DNA of 64,000 nt from Arcicella sp038230735 (GTDB lineage: Bacteria > Bacteroidota > Bacteroidia > Cytophagales > Spirosomataceae): the NCBI GenBank assembly GCA_038230735.1, contig JBBRMR010000014.1:18038-82037 (forward strand). Reading direction: 5' to 3'. The stretch's first letter is position 1; every line of letters starts with the position of its first letter. The position numbers and the translations under genes are program-made. This document shows, in pieces, positions 49,671 to 59,800 of this stretch. The notes below the pieces were generated by a model. It made no database searches. It saw nothing but the letters and a program-made list of their open reading frames with translations, and was not told the origin of the DNA.

Positions 49671-50834
49671 TTAATAAACAAACTCCCCAAACTCAGAATT
49701 TATCGTAACTTGCTTATTTTCAGAGCCTTCCACTCGCCCGATGATTTGGGCTTTGATGCCGAATGATTGGGCGATGTCAATAACCGTTTGAGCGTATTGG
49801 GGGTTAATATATACTTCCAGACGATGCCCCATATTGAAAACTTTATACATTTCTTGATAATCCGTTCCGCTTTCGGCTTGAATCATCTTGAAAAGCGGCG
49901 GTAATTCAAAAAGGTTATCTTTGATAATATGAACGTTATCCACAAAATGCAAAACCTTCGTCTGAGCCCCACCCGAACAATGCACCATGCCATGAATGAC
50001 GGGGCGTAATTCGTTCAAAAGGGCTTTCACCACGGGTGCATACGTGCGAGTAGGCGAAAGAATCAATTGCCCCACATTTAGGGGAGTTCCCTCCACGACA
50101 TCCGTTAGGTTTTTTGAACCACTATACACCAAATCTTTGGGAACGGCAGGGTCGAAACTTTCGGAGTATTTTGTGGCTAAATAATGCCCCAAAACGTCAT
50201 GGCGGGCAGAAGTAAGTCCGTTTGAACCCATGCCACCGTTATAAACTTTCTCATAGTTAGCTTGTCCGTCCGAAGCAAAACCTACAATCACATCACCCGC
50301 TTGAATGGTGTGATTGGAGATAACATCTGAACGTTTCATGCGGGCAACCACCGTAGAATCCACGATAATGGTACGAACTAAATCGCCCACATCGGCAGTT
50401 TCGCCACCCGTACTCCAAATGCCAATGCCATTATCCCGAAGCATCTCCAAAACCTCCTCCGTTCCGTTGATGAGTTCAGCAATTACTTCGCCTGGGATTA
50501 GGTTTTTATTTCGTCCTATCGTGCTGGATAACAGCATATTATCGACTGCACCCGCACAAATCAAATCATCGGTATTCATCACCACGGCATCTTGGGCAAT
50601 GCCCCGCCACACGGAAATATCGCCCGTTTCTTTCCAGTACAAATAAGCTAAGGATGATTTCGTACCCGCACCGTCGGCGTGCATGATGTTGCAATATTCA
50701 TCATCGCCACCCAACATATCGGGCGAGATTTTACAGAATGCTTTGGGAAAAAGCCCCTTGTCGATTTTCTCGATGGCTTTATGTACGTCTTCTTTGGAGG
50801 CAGAAACGCCTCGTTGCATATAACGGTCGGTCAT
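49671..50834 (-). CDS. purM: Phosphoribosylformylglycinamidine cyclo-ligase (AIR synthase)
   Basis: 387 residues, the long Bacteroidota form. PurM motifs are visible: MHADGAGTKSSLAYLYWKET, IAQDAVVMNTDDLICAGAVD, IWSTGGETADVGDLVRTIIV and a C-terminal HGMVHCSGGAQTKVLHFV and YKVFNMGHRLEVYIN. It closes the imidazole ring of FGAM to AIR in purine synthesis using ATP. No other pur genes are in the window. Confidence 0.93.
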   Translation of the reverse strand: MTDRYMQRGVSASKEDVHKAIEKIDKGLFPKAFCKISPDMLGGDDEYCNIMHADGAGTKSSLAYLYWKETGDISVWRGIAQDAVVMNTDDLICAGAVDNMLLSSTIGRNKNLIPGEVIAELINGTEEVLEMLRDNGIGIWSTGGETADVGDLVRTIIVDSTVVARMKRSDVISNHTIQAGDVIVGFASDGQANYEKVYNGGMGSNGLTSARHDVLGHYLATKYSESFDPAVPKDLVYSGSKNLTDVVEGTPLNVGQLILSPTRTYAPVVKALLNELRPVIHGMVHCSGGAQTKVLHFVDNVHIIKDNLFELPPLFKMIQAESGTDYQEMYKVFNMGHRLEVYINPQYAQTVIDIAQSFGIKAQIIGRVEGSENKQVTINSEFGEFVY

Positions 50835-50918
50835 TTTTTGTGGTGATTGAATGATTGAGTGAATCAGCGGAACACAATCATTCTGAAATGTAAAATCCTC
50901 ATTTTCAGAGGATTTAGG

Positions 50919-51298
50919 TTATAACTTTTCTATATTTTGCTTGATATACCCTAAAAATTCCTGCGTCCAATCAATCATTTCTTGGACTTCTTCTTTGGTG
51001 AAATCACTTCCTAAATCATAATCAGCATTTTGCCTTTTTGTCATCAACTTGCTGAGATAAAACCCGTATTTATCGGGAATTATTTGGGTTTTGATAAATA
51101 ATTCTGAAATTTTGATTTTACTCCCGAATGAGATTTCACATAAGTATCTTTCTCGAATAATAACCCTCTTGCTATCCAGAAATAAGCATAATAACATCTG
51201 TTTACCGCAGCAAGAAGATGGTCATACATTAAATTATCTTTTGCAGTATCTAAGAAATCCTCTGCTTTGACAATAGCGTTTTGTAAATTAGATTCCAT
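50919..51298 (-). pseudogene. HEPN-domain gene broken by a single-base frameshift
   Basis: The 5' frame from 51298 encodes HEPN-like sequence (AIVKAEDFLDTAKDNLMYDH, then LAAVNRCYYAYFWIARGLLF) and stops at 51080 after DTYVKSHSGVKSKF. In the next frame, family sequence resumes at once with SELFIKTQIIPDKYGFYLSK and ends at 50919 (EMIDWTQEFLGYIKQNIEKL). The switch lies near 51104-51113 within a TTT run; one extra T restores a single frame of about 127 residues, a normal HEPN length. It overlaps the MNT gene start by 11 bp. A sequencing error is possible. Confidence 0.75.
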
Positions 51299-51617
51299 AA
51301 ATTAATTGTCCGTCTTTTCTGATAAATCGAAAAATATACTCATCAGAGGTTAGAAAGCGTTTTAAGGAGGTTGGAAATACTGATAAATCTAAATTGTATT
51401 TTAAAAATAATTGCCAGAGTGAATAACTAATGGCATCTTGTTCTTTGTTTGTCTTCACCTCTTCATCATTCAAAACAACCAATAAATCCACATCAGATTC
51501 TTCATGAGCTTCTCCACGAGCATATGAACCGAAGAGAATTATCTTCGACAGACGGTCGCCGTAATGTGCTTTGGCTTGTTCCGTAAACTCCGCTATAATG
51601 GGTTGAATATCTTTCAC
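51288..51617 (-). CDS. MNT nucleotidyltransferase of a HEPN/MNT pair
   Basis: 109 residues from GTG at 51617. The nucleotidyltransferase motif GSYARGEAHEESDVDLLVVL fits GS-x10-D-x-D exactly. It is the antitoxin-type partner of the HEPN gene that starts within its last codons. A TAAATTTG element ends only 5 bp before the GTG, so the mRNA may be nearly leaderless. MNT antitoxins modify or block the HEPN ribonuclease partner. The partner here is disrupted, so the unit may be decaying. Confidence 0.87.
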   Translation of the reverse strand: MKDIQPIIAEFTEQAKAHYGDRLSKIILFGSYARGEAHEESDVDLLVVLNDEEVKTNKEQDAISYSLWQLFLKYNLDLSVFPTSLKRFLTSDEYIFRFIRKDGQLIYGI

Positions 51618-51727
51618 AAAACAAATTTACTCAAAATCCTTCTTTTGTTTTCGGTTTCTTACTTCAATTTTGATTAATCATTCGCTAATTGCTCTAAGAG
51701 GAACTTTAAACGATGAAGTTTTTGATT

Positions 51728-52855
51728 TTACTCATCACTCAAAGCCTCCGCCCAATCTTCCATCAAATCTTCAATATTCTCTAAACCCACCGAAATTCTC
51801 AACAAGTTATTAGGCGTTGGACTATCGGGACTTTCTACTGACTTACGGTGTTCTATCAAACTTTCCACGCCACCCAAACTGGTTGCAGTTGTGAACAATT
51901 TTAACTTTCCCGTTACCGCCATGGCATTCTTGGCATCACCTTTTATTTGTACTGACAACATTGCTCCAAAACCTCCCTTCATTTGTCGCTTCGCTATTTC
52001 GTGCTGTGGATGAGAAGTTAATCCTGGATAATGAACTGCTTCAATTTGAGGGTGTTGCCTCAAATATTCCGCTAATTTCGTAGCAGTTTCCGTTTGGGCT
52101 TTTACTCGCAAAGGTAGCGTTTTGATACCTCTTGTAATTAACCAACAGTCGAAAGGAGAAGGCACTGCACCCGTGAGTTTCTGAATGGTTTTTATTTTTT
52201 CGGATAATGTTCCCGCCTCTTTAAAAATCAAAGCCCCACTTGTTACATCGCTGTGTCCGCCAAAAAATTTGGTGGTTGAGTGCATCACAACATCCGCCCC
52301 GAAATCAAAACAACGTTGCATCACGGGCGTTGCCCACGTATTATCAACCGCCAAAATTGCTCCGTTATCATGAGCCAAGTTAGCAGTGGCTTCAATATCC
52401 GTGATTTTTAGTTCGGGATTGGAGGGGGTTTCTATCCAAATTAATTTAGTATTTGGTTGAATAGCCGCCTTAATTTCCTCCAAATCAGTCATATCAACTT
52501 TGGTCATTTCCAAGCCCCATTGAGCAAAAACCTCTTCAACCAAGATATTTGTGGCAAAATATAAATCCTTGGGCGTAATGATATGGTCACCAGATTTGAG
52601 ACATTGAAATAAGGCGGTTGTGGCAGCCATTCCCGAAGCAAAAGCAACGGCAACTGCTCCGTTTTCTAAGACTGCCAAACTGTTTTCCAACAATTTCCGA
52701 TTTGGATTATCCGCCCGTGAATAAACGTAATCATGCTTATAGGAGCCATCCGCTTCCCGCTCAAAAGTAGTGGAGAGGTAAATGGGAGGCACAACCGCCC
52801 CAGCGTTAGCATCGGGCATGAGTGTGGATTGAATGGCAATGGTTTCGAGTTTCAT
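51728..52855 (-). CDS. Cystathionine gamma-synthase/lyase family PLP enzyme
   Basis: 375 residues, full length. PLP-fold motifs: PPIYLSTTFEREADGSY, YSRADNPNRKLLENSLAVLE, ASGMAATTALFQCLKSGDHI, the Schiff-base Lys in HSTTKFFGGHSDVTSGALIF, and SLGGVESLIEHRKSVESPDS. The family includes MetB, cystathionine gamma-lyase and methionine gamma-lyase, which cannot be told apart here. Part of sulfur amino acid metabolism. A TAAATTTG -7-like element (52895 to 52888) lies 33 bp upstream. Confidence 0.9.
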   Translation of the reverse strand: MKLETIAIQSTLMPDANAGAVVPPIYLSTTFEREADGSYKHDYVYSRADNPNRKLLENSLAVLENGAVAVAFASGMAATTALFQCLKSGDHIITPKDLYFATNILVEEVFAQWGLEMTKVDMTDLEEIKAAIQPNTKLIWIETPSNPELKITDIEATANLAHDNGAILAVDNTWATPVMQRCFDFGADVVMHSTTKFFGGHSDVTSGALIFKEAGTLSEKIKTIQKLTGAVPSPFDCWLITRGIKTLPLRVKAQTETATKLAEYLRQHPQIEAVHYPGLTSHPQHEIAKRQMKGGFGAMLSVQIKGDAKNAMAVTGKLKLFTTATSLGGVESLIEHRKSVESPDSPTPNNLLRISVGLENIEDLMEDWAEALSDE

Positions 52856-52887
52856 ATTTTGTTGATGGTTGATATTTTCTAATAAAG

Positions 52888-52895
52888 CAAATTTA
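52888..52895 (-). promoter_or_regulatory. Possible -7 element for the PLP enzyme gene
   Basis: TAAATTTG on the minus strand (52895 to 52888) matches TAnnTTTG exactly and sits just downstream of the porE-like gene terminator. No clear TTG -33 element is seen. Confidence 0.45.
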
Positions 52896-52902
52896 ACATA
52901 AA

Positions 52903-52934
52903 AATAGCCACGCTTTCTGAAAAACGTGGCTATT
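52903..52934 (-). terminator. Terminator after the PorE-like gene
   Basis: AATAGCCACG (52903-52912) pairs with CGTGGCTATT (52925-52934) over 10 bp with a 12-nt loop. On the minus strand it is followed by a T-rich run. Confidence 0.7.
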
Positions 52935-53013
52935 GTGAAGTCCTAAGTTGTAGGTCGTAAATATTTGCAAGATAAATCAAGCTATTTTTGTTATAACTTA
53001 CGACTCAATATGT

Positions 53014-55011
53014 TTATTTAATCCCAATCACCTTAAATTCCGTTCGACGGTTCAATTGATGCTCTTCTTCGGTACACGTTACGCCGTCTGCACATTGGTT
53101 TACTAATTGACTTTCCCCATAGCCTTTGGCAATGATTCTGTTGGGAACAATACCTTTTGAAATAATGTAAGCCACCGCAGAATCTGCCCGTCTTTGAGAG
53201 AGTTTTTGGTTGTATTCAGTCGTTGCCCGTGAGTCAGTATGCGAACCTAATTCTAAACGTATCGTTGGATTGTCAACCAAAACCTGCACAACTCTATCCA
53301 ATTCATTTCCCGCATCACTTCTAATGTTTGATTTATCTAAGTCGTAGTAAATTGGGGCGATACTGAATATGGTGTTAATCGGTTTCCCAATCTCTGGCTT
53401 ATTCATTTTGATACTGGCGTAAAACACCGTATCAGTCTCAGCTTTGGTCAATTTTTCTAAGGGAACTGATTTTCCAACCATCGTAAAAGGCTCTCTTTTA
53501 GTAAAATAACCCGTTTTCTCCGTAACGATAGTATAAGTTCTCTCTTCCTCCATTTTCACTTTGCCAAATGTTCCTTCGGGGCGGGTATATATTTCTTCAA
53601 TGGCTTGCCCAGAAGTATTTTCCAAAATGCTAACCTTTACAGAATCAAGGCTTTTGTTGTTCACATCGGTAATATTTCCCGCTAAGAAATAACGAATCAT
53701 TTTCTTTTTCGGAGGTTCAACTTTTACTACTTCCACGGGGGGAACTTCGTATTTTTTGCCAGGCTGAGTGTTTTCGTAATAATAAATATCATCATCACCC
53801 TTGCCCGAATCACGATTTGAAGCAAAATATCCTTTGGTCGAATCAATGGCAACCAAACCGAAATCATCAAAGCGAGAGTTCAAAGGAATTCCCAAATGCT
53901 CTACTTTAATCTCACCATTGACACGGGTTGCGGTGAATAAATCTAAGCCACCAATGCCAGCGTGTCCGTCTGAAGAAAAGTATAATTTTCCATCTGCCGA
54001 AACATAAGGAAACATTTCATCGCCAGCCGTATTGATGTCTGAACCCATGTTGATAGCTCTTCCAAAACGTCCTGCATTGTCAATATTGGCACGATAAATA
54101 TCAATGCCACCTTTACCACCCGAACGATTTGAACCAAAATAAAGTGTTTTATTATCGGCAGAAAACGAAGGACAACCATCCCAAGCCAAAGAATCAGAAA
54201 CGGAAATCAACTCAGGTTCTGACCATGCACCATCAATATTTTTAGACAAATACAAATCCACATCGGGCGAGGCATCTGAACGCTTGCCCGTATTCCCACG
54301 AGCGAATACCATCATTTTACCGTCTTTCGAGAATGTTGGCGTTCCTTCATTGGCGTTATCTTTAAAAATGGTTGGGCTAAAAAGTGTTGGTGTTCCCGCT
54401 TCGGTGGGCGTGTTCAGCGGTACACGATACAGCCCCAAATATGGCAAACCGTTATTTTTATAAATTACATCCTTGCGTGAAGCCGTGAAAATCAACTCAT
54501 TACCTTGTGGAATGGGGGCGAATTCTGTACCCGTTGAATTCAAACTCATTGGTTTCAATTCGATGTAGGTTTTCTTATTGGCTAATGCCTCAATTTCGGG
54601 CAAGAGGTCTATTTCAGCCTGAGCTTTATTTTTGAATTCCTTGCTTGGAATGCCTGAAAGGTACTTTTCTAAGTTTGCCGAAGCCTCCTTATATTTCCCC
54701 TGAATCTTTTGGGCAGTGGCTAAATGATAACGTAAATCGTTTTCCTTACTCCCTGCCGAAAGAGCTTTTTCGTAATAATCCGCCGATAAAACGGGACGAT
54801 TGGATAGACGATAAGATTCTGCAATGAGATAATTGGTTTTGCCCAATTCATAACCCGCCGTAGAGGACCTTTGCAACTCCTTGATAGCCAGTTCGTATTC
54901 GCCATTATCAAATTTTTTCTGACCTTTTTTGAACGATTGCAAGGCAGAATTACAAGCACTCAACATAGTGAGTGCCAAAAAAAACGGTATAAGTTTACGC
55001 AATTTTTGCAT
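53014..55011 (-). CDS. PorE-like OmpA lipoprotein of the type IX secretion system
   Basis: 665 residues. Lipoprotein signal (FFLALTMLSAC). The order is TPR repeats at ~25-130 (QKKFDNGEYELAIKELQRSS), a PD40 beta-propeller at ~160-410 (GTPTFSKDGKMMVFARGNTG, CPSFSADNKTLYFGSNRSGG, MFPYVSADGKLYFSSDGHAG), a carboxypeptidase-regulatory-like domain at ~440-525, and an OmpA domain at ~545-665 (LGSHTDSRATTEYNQKLSQR). This is the domain order of PorE, which anchors the type IX machine to peptidoglycan. The window also encodes two T9SS substrates. Confidence 0.85.
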   Translation of the reverse strand: MQKLRKLIPFFLALTMLSACNSALQSFKKGQKKFDNGEYELAIKELQRSSTAGYELGKTNYLIAESYRLSNRPVLSADYYEKALSAGSKENDLRYHLATAQKIQGKYKEASANLEKYLSGIPSKEFKNKAQAEIDLLPEIEALANKKTYIELKPMSLNSTGTEFAPIPQGNELIFTASRKDVIYKNNGLPYLGLYRVPLNTPTEAGTPTLFSPTIFKDNANEGTPTFSKDGKMMVFARGNTGKRSDASPDVDLYLSKNIDGAWSEPELISVSDSLAWDGCPSFSADNKTLYFGSNRSGGKGGIDIYRANIDNAGRFGRAINMGSDINTAGDEMFPYVSADGKLYFSSDGHAGIGGLDLFTATRVNGEIKVEHLGIPLNSRFDDFGLVAIDSTKGYFASNRDSGKGDDDIYYYENTQPGKKYEVPPVEVVKVEPPKKKMIRYFLAGNITDVNNKSLDSVKVSILENTSGQAIEEIYTRPEGTFGKVKMEEERTYTIVTEKTGYFTKREPFTMVGKSVPLEKLTKAETDTVFYASIKMNKPEIGKPINTIFSIAPIYYDLDKSNIRSDAGNELDRVVQVLVDNPTIRLELGSHTDSRATTEYNQKLSQRRADSAVAYIISKGIVPNRIIAKGYGESQLVNQCADGVTCTEEEHQLNRRTEFKVIGIK

Positions 55012-55244
55012 TTTTTTAATGAGCCATCAGCTTTCAGCGGTGAGCTTTCGGCTTTTGTTGATTTGTATTTAGTATTTCAACGCTACAAATAACAGTGAAA
55101 TGTTAAGATTATCAAATATATAAACGATTTTCCTTGTAAAATGATTGTATGAGGAATGTTTTTAAATTATTTCATTCTCCAAAAAAACGAAAAGCGTAAC
55201 GTTATGAATAAACGCTACGCTTTGAAACTATCAATCATCAACTA

Positions 55245-56738
55245 TCAATTAGAATCTCCCCAACGCCATTCACGCCCAATTTCTAATTCTTTTCTAAGAT
55301 TTTGTTTGATAAAAAAATCACGGATTGAATAAAAATCCATTTTTTTGGCAGGGATTTGTTCCACATTTGCCAGTCCGTATAACATCATTGCCGTATAGCG
55401 AACCGTGTTAATCATTTCATCCTTTTTGACTAAACTAAATTTATCACAATTGGCATGATAACATCCCAAAGCCTCGGGTGCAATGCCACCAATGGGTGAT
55501 GCCGTGGGGATTCCTTCCAGCATAAAACTCTGATGATCAGAGTGTAAGCCCGCTTGGTTGATGACATTATTCTTGAAACTTGGCTCAACCTTCTTGATGG
55601 TTTCACCCATTTTGGTAAATAAATCTACCATTTCTGTCCGCCCTGCGGCATTGAAACCGTTTACGTTATTTGCCATATCAAGGTTCATCATAAAGACCAC
55701 ATTGTCTAATGAATTGTTCTTTTTACTTCGTTCAATCATCGCTTTTGACCCTAACAATCCTTCCTCTTCACCCATGAACATTACGAATTCAATGGTGCGT
55801 TTAGGTTTCAATTTCAAAGCCTGAAAAGTACGGGCAATATCCAAAATAGAAAATGAGCCAATGCCATTATCCATTGCTCCTTCAGCCAAGTCCCAAGAAT
55901 CAAGATGCCCACCGATAATAATTTTTTCATTCCTAAATTTCTTATCATTACCTTTAATGGTTGCCACAACGTTCCGAGATTTTATCATTCGGCTGTTGTT
56001 TTTCATGTCAATCATGGCTAATAAACTTGGTTCTTCGCTCAACCATGCCCGAATTTGCATCCCGCTTTCGAGTGATACGCACACGGCTGGAATAGCAATC
56101 AAACTGCCTGTAACTGAGGCTGTTCCCGTTAAAAGTACGTTTCCTTTTACAGTATTTACGAAGATTACACCGATAGCCCCATTTTCGATGGCTAAGGCAG
56201 TTTTTTCGGAACGATGAAGATTGCGAGTGCCTTTGATGGGAGGCAGGAGTCCAATATTTACCAAAGCAATTTTGCCTTTCAATTTTTCCTTAACTACTTG
56301 AAAGTCGGGTTCAAGACCATTGCCAACATCAACCATTTCGGAAGAAATTTTTGATTCAACGGGAGTTAATGCCAAGGAAACTACTTCAATATCCTGAAAA
56401 TTATCACTCTTGTGCGGAGCAATTGCCAACGTAACGGTATCACGAGACCAAGCCTCGGTTTGAAAAGGCTGATATTTCACATCTTTCATCCCGTAAGATT
56501 TCAGGAGATTATACGAATACTCTTCGGCACGTTTGCCATTGGTACTACCCGTCAGGCGGTGTCCAATCGTTTTGCAGGCTTCACCGAGGGTTTCGTAAGC
56601 ACGACTGTTGGCAAGCACTTCGTCATTGATACGATGAAAAACCTCCATTAAATCATCATCGTTGTTATGGGTGGGTAAGTAAGCGGCGGTTGAAATAAGA
56701 ATAATTAGGACAACAAACCCGTAAAGTTTCACTTTCAT
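55245..56738 (-). CDS. M28 family metallopeptidase with PA insertion
   Basis: 497 residues with a signal/anchor (KLYGFVVLIILISTAAYLP). Zinc ligands of M28: IIIGGHLDSWDLAEGAMDNG (His, Asp), EFVMFMGEEEGLLGS (Glu-Glu), NLDMANN (Asp) and GLHSDHQSFMLEGIP. A PA-like insert lies at about 130-240 (LKGKIALVNIG). This is a carboxypeptidase Q-like aminopeptidase, likely periplasmic. No T9SS tail. Confidence 0.92.
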   Translation of the reverse strand: MKVKLYGFVVLIILISTAAYLPTHNNDDDLMEVFHRINDEVLANSRAYETLGEACKTIGHRLTGSTNGKRAEEYSYNLLKSYGMKDVKYQPFQTEAWSRDTVTLAIAPHKSDNFQDIEVVSLALTPVESKISSEMVDVGNGLEPDFQVVKEKLKGKIALVNIGLLPPIKGTRNLHRSEKTALAIENGAIGVIFVNTVKGNVLLTGTASVTGSLIAIPAVCVSLESGMQIRAWLSEEPSLLAMIDMKNNSRMIKSRNVVATIKGNDKKFRNEKIIIGGHLDSWDLAEGAMDNGIGSFSILDIARTFQALKLKPKRTIEFVMFMGEEEGLLGSKAMIERSKKNNSLDNVVFMMNLDMANNVNGFNAAGRTEMVDLFTKMGETIKKVEPSFKNNVINQAGLHSDHQSFMLEGIPTASPIGGIAPEALGCYHANCDKFSLVKKDEMINTVRYTAMMLYGLANVEQIPAKKMDFYSIRDFFIKQNLRKELEIGREWRWGDSN

Positions 56739-56820
56739 TCTATTTAGTTATTGGAGTAAGAAATATGTCTAAATTTACAAAGAAAATTGGTATTTATATG
56801 TTAGCATTTGAAATAATGTA

Positions 56821-56851
56821 AACCTTACAGGTTTTTGAAACCTGTAAGGTT
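56821..56851 (-). terminator. Terminator after the M4 peptidase gene
   Basis: AACCTTACAGGTTT (56821-56834) pairs perfectly with AAACCTGTAAGGTT (56838-56851), 14 bp with a 3-nt loop. It is 26 bp after the stop at 56877, with a T-rich flank on the minus strand. The arms resemble those at 27348-27382. Confidence 0.8.
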
Positions 56852-56876
56852 TTCTCATAAGGTTTTTTTACTAATT

Positions 56877-59800
56877 TTACTCCTTCACCACCTTCTTTCC
56901 AATCACTCCTTCGTTAGTTTTTATCTGTAAAAGATACATTCCCTGACTCAAATTACGAATATCAATCGTCATCATATTAGACTTATCTCCCTGTTTTTCA
57001 ATTATTTGACTGCCCGATAATGACGACATGGTGGCTAATTCTATCTTAATATTTTTGGGCGTAATAATCTCAATTTTGTTGCTTGATGGATTGGGTGAAA
57101 CGGTTACATTTGCCGTCAAATCGGGGTCGGTAGCAAGCGGTTTTGATAAGGCTGCGTCTTGGCGTGGGTCAGATAAAGCACTGGCACAACCACCTGCCGT
57201 TACCACCTGCACATTGAATTTTGAACCTGACACAATTTGAACGACTTGAAAACCTCTCAACGATTCCAAAATTGCACCGTCCCGATACCAAACATTGCCC
57301 GTTGCGGCACTCGAAGTATATTCCCAATAATCGCCATTAGCATCCGTCTTTTTCACTACGGAAATTGTTGGTTTTAGGGGATTTACGCAAAAAGAATCTG
57401 CTTTGGCAATAGCATAATAATTTGTATTTCCATCTTGAAAAGCGTTTAATCTCACCCGCCCAGCCGTACCCGTGAGTGTGATGCGTTTGCCCGAAATAGT
57501 GGCTGGTCCAGAGGTGATTCCTAAACCAACTGCCAAATTTGAACTTGACGAAACAGTAATATCAAAGGCAGGGTCAGTTACTAATTTATCGGGTAATTTA
57601 GTTAAATTGATGGTCTGATTTTGCTTGGTAGGCAAAGCTCTTGTTCCTACCGTGTACCAAACCGCATAAGCCGAGTTACCAATCAAATATTTCTGAGAAT
57701 TGAGTACACTTTTTATCCTACTCTTGTCCATTGTAATTTGATAAGTGTCCAGATTTTTTTTTGTGTTTTTGTAATTATACAAAACAAAATCATCCGTACT
57801 TGAATATTCGGGATAGCCCAAAGTATTATTTTCATAGATAAAATCTAATCCATCGGTACGTTCAGTGTTCACGCCAATGACAAAATAGCTATCATCGACA
57901 CTCAAAAAATAATCAAAGGCAATAATATTGGAAGAGGTCTTTGAAAATGATGGATTACCAATATTTTCGCCTTCATCCAAACTGGTAAAAAGTTTATCAA
58001 CCGTACCCGTTCCAAAAGTATTTTTTGACCCATTCCAAACATTGATAAAACCCACATCCCAATAGTCTGATTCTGTTCCAGTAGCACTTTTAATCGTGTT
58101 AAAGGCATCATAGACAAGGTTTTCGCTGGTGTGATCCCACTCAATAGCATCGGCATTTTGTACTTGTCCTGTATTTACACCCTGTGTGTAAGTAGGGTTG
58201 TAAAGGGAATAAACTTTGCTCTGATTTCCTACTAAATCGAAAACTGAAATTTGTTTGTCGGTAACGGCAGAGTTGGTTCCCAAAGCCCTCAAAGCTGCTA
58301 ATTTTTTACCATCTTTTGAGACTGAAACATTCCGCCATTCGCCCCTTGCCGAGACGTTTTCAACCTTGGGCGTTCCCGATAAATTTACTCTTTTGATAAA
58401 CTTATCTCCCGCCACAAAATAGGCATACGTTCCATCGTCTGGCACAGTAGGTTTATTTTCAATTACTACATTTTTTACCAATTCTACAAAAGAAGCTGGT
58501 TCAACTTCTCCTTTCGTACTTGATTTATAAAGAATTTTCGCCACTGGGTCATAACTCAACAAGCCTTGCGTACCCGTGTTGGCGGGAATATCAGTCTTGG
58601 GCGTTGGGGCGGGAGGAGTTGGTGTAGGGTTTGGATTCGGATTTGGGGCATTTCCATCCGTAATTCCTACGGCATCAAAAGCATTTCGTAAAGCAGTAAT
58701 ATCAGCATCCGTAACGCCCGCCGAGGCTTTTAAGTCGGTAGCTGATTGGATTAAAGCACGACGTAAATCCAAAAATTTGGAGGTACGGGTCAAGTAACTT
58801 TTCAAAGCACGATAATATATTTTTTCAGCTTTGGTTATTGCCGCTGGACTATTCCCAATCGTGGTGATAAAACGATAAAATGCGTTGTTCGTAACCCCCG
58901 AATTGATATGTACTCCATAATTATCTTCCGAACCAGCATAATATTGATTCATGTTGGCGGGTTGATAACCATTGTCATTGAGACTTCTTCCGCCATTATT
59001 GGGGTTGGATAAATCACGTAATGCACCCGTTGGATAAAAACGAGCTACCACTACATCTTCTCCTAATTTCCACAAATCCGCTCCCGTTTTGGCTTCAACC
59101 AATGCCCCAAAACAATCCGCTAATGATTCGTTGATTGCCCCTGATTGTCCTTTATATTCCAAATTAGCCGTTTTTTCGATGACACCATGCGTCATTTCGT
59201 GTCCAGCCACATCCAAGCCCCCCGCCAAGGGTTTGAAATTCGTTCCACCGTTTCCGTAGCCCATATATTCGCCATTCCAAAAGGCATTATCAAAGCCTTT
59301 TCCATTTTCATCAGTGATATTAATGATAGAAATAATTGTTCCATCAGTGTCGTTCAAGGATTTTCGACCGTGTTTTTTTTCGTAATAATCGTATGCTAAT
59401 CCTGCGTTGTAATGGGCAGAAACAGCGGTCGCACTATTCCAAGTATTATTAGTTGAAGAAACCTGCCTTATCGTTAAATCTTCACTTACTTTTGAACCCG
59501 TGGCATCAATTGTCCAAATAACTCGTTGTGGGTCGTCAGCTTTTACAACTCTATTACCTCTGCCGAACATCCCTCTTGAAGCATCAATTAAATTATAAGA
59601 ACTTCCCGACTGATAGGTATTTATCGTTCTATTGAATCCGTTGAGGTCTCTTACGGTGGCAGTTGCAACGCCGTCAAGCGTACAAGTATAGTTGTATTTA
59701 TCCAAGATTTCGCCCGATTTGGCATCAATAACATATACCCAACGCTCCAAGAAATTTGGGCGAACCGTAACGTGATACGCCAAACGCTCGCCATCAGCTT

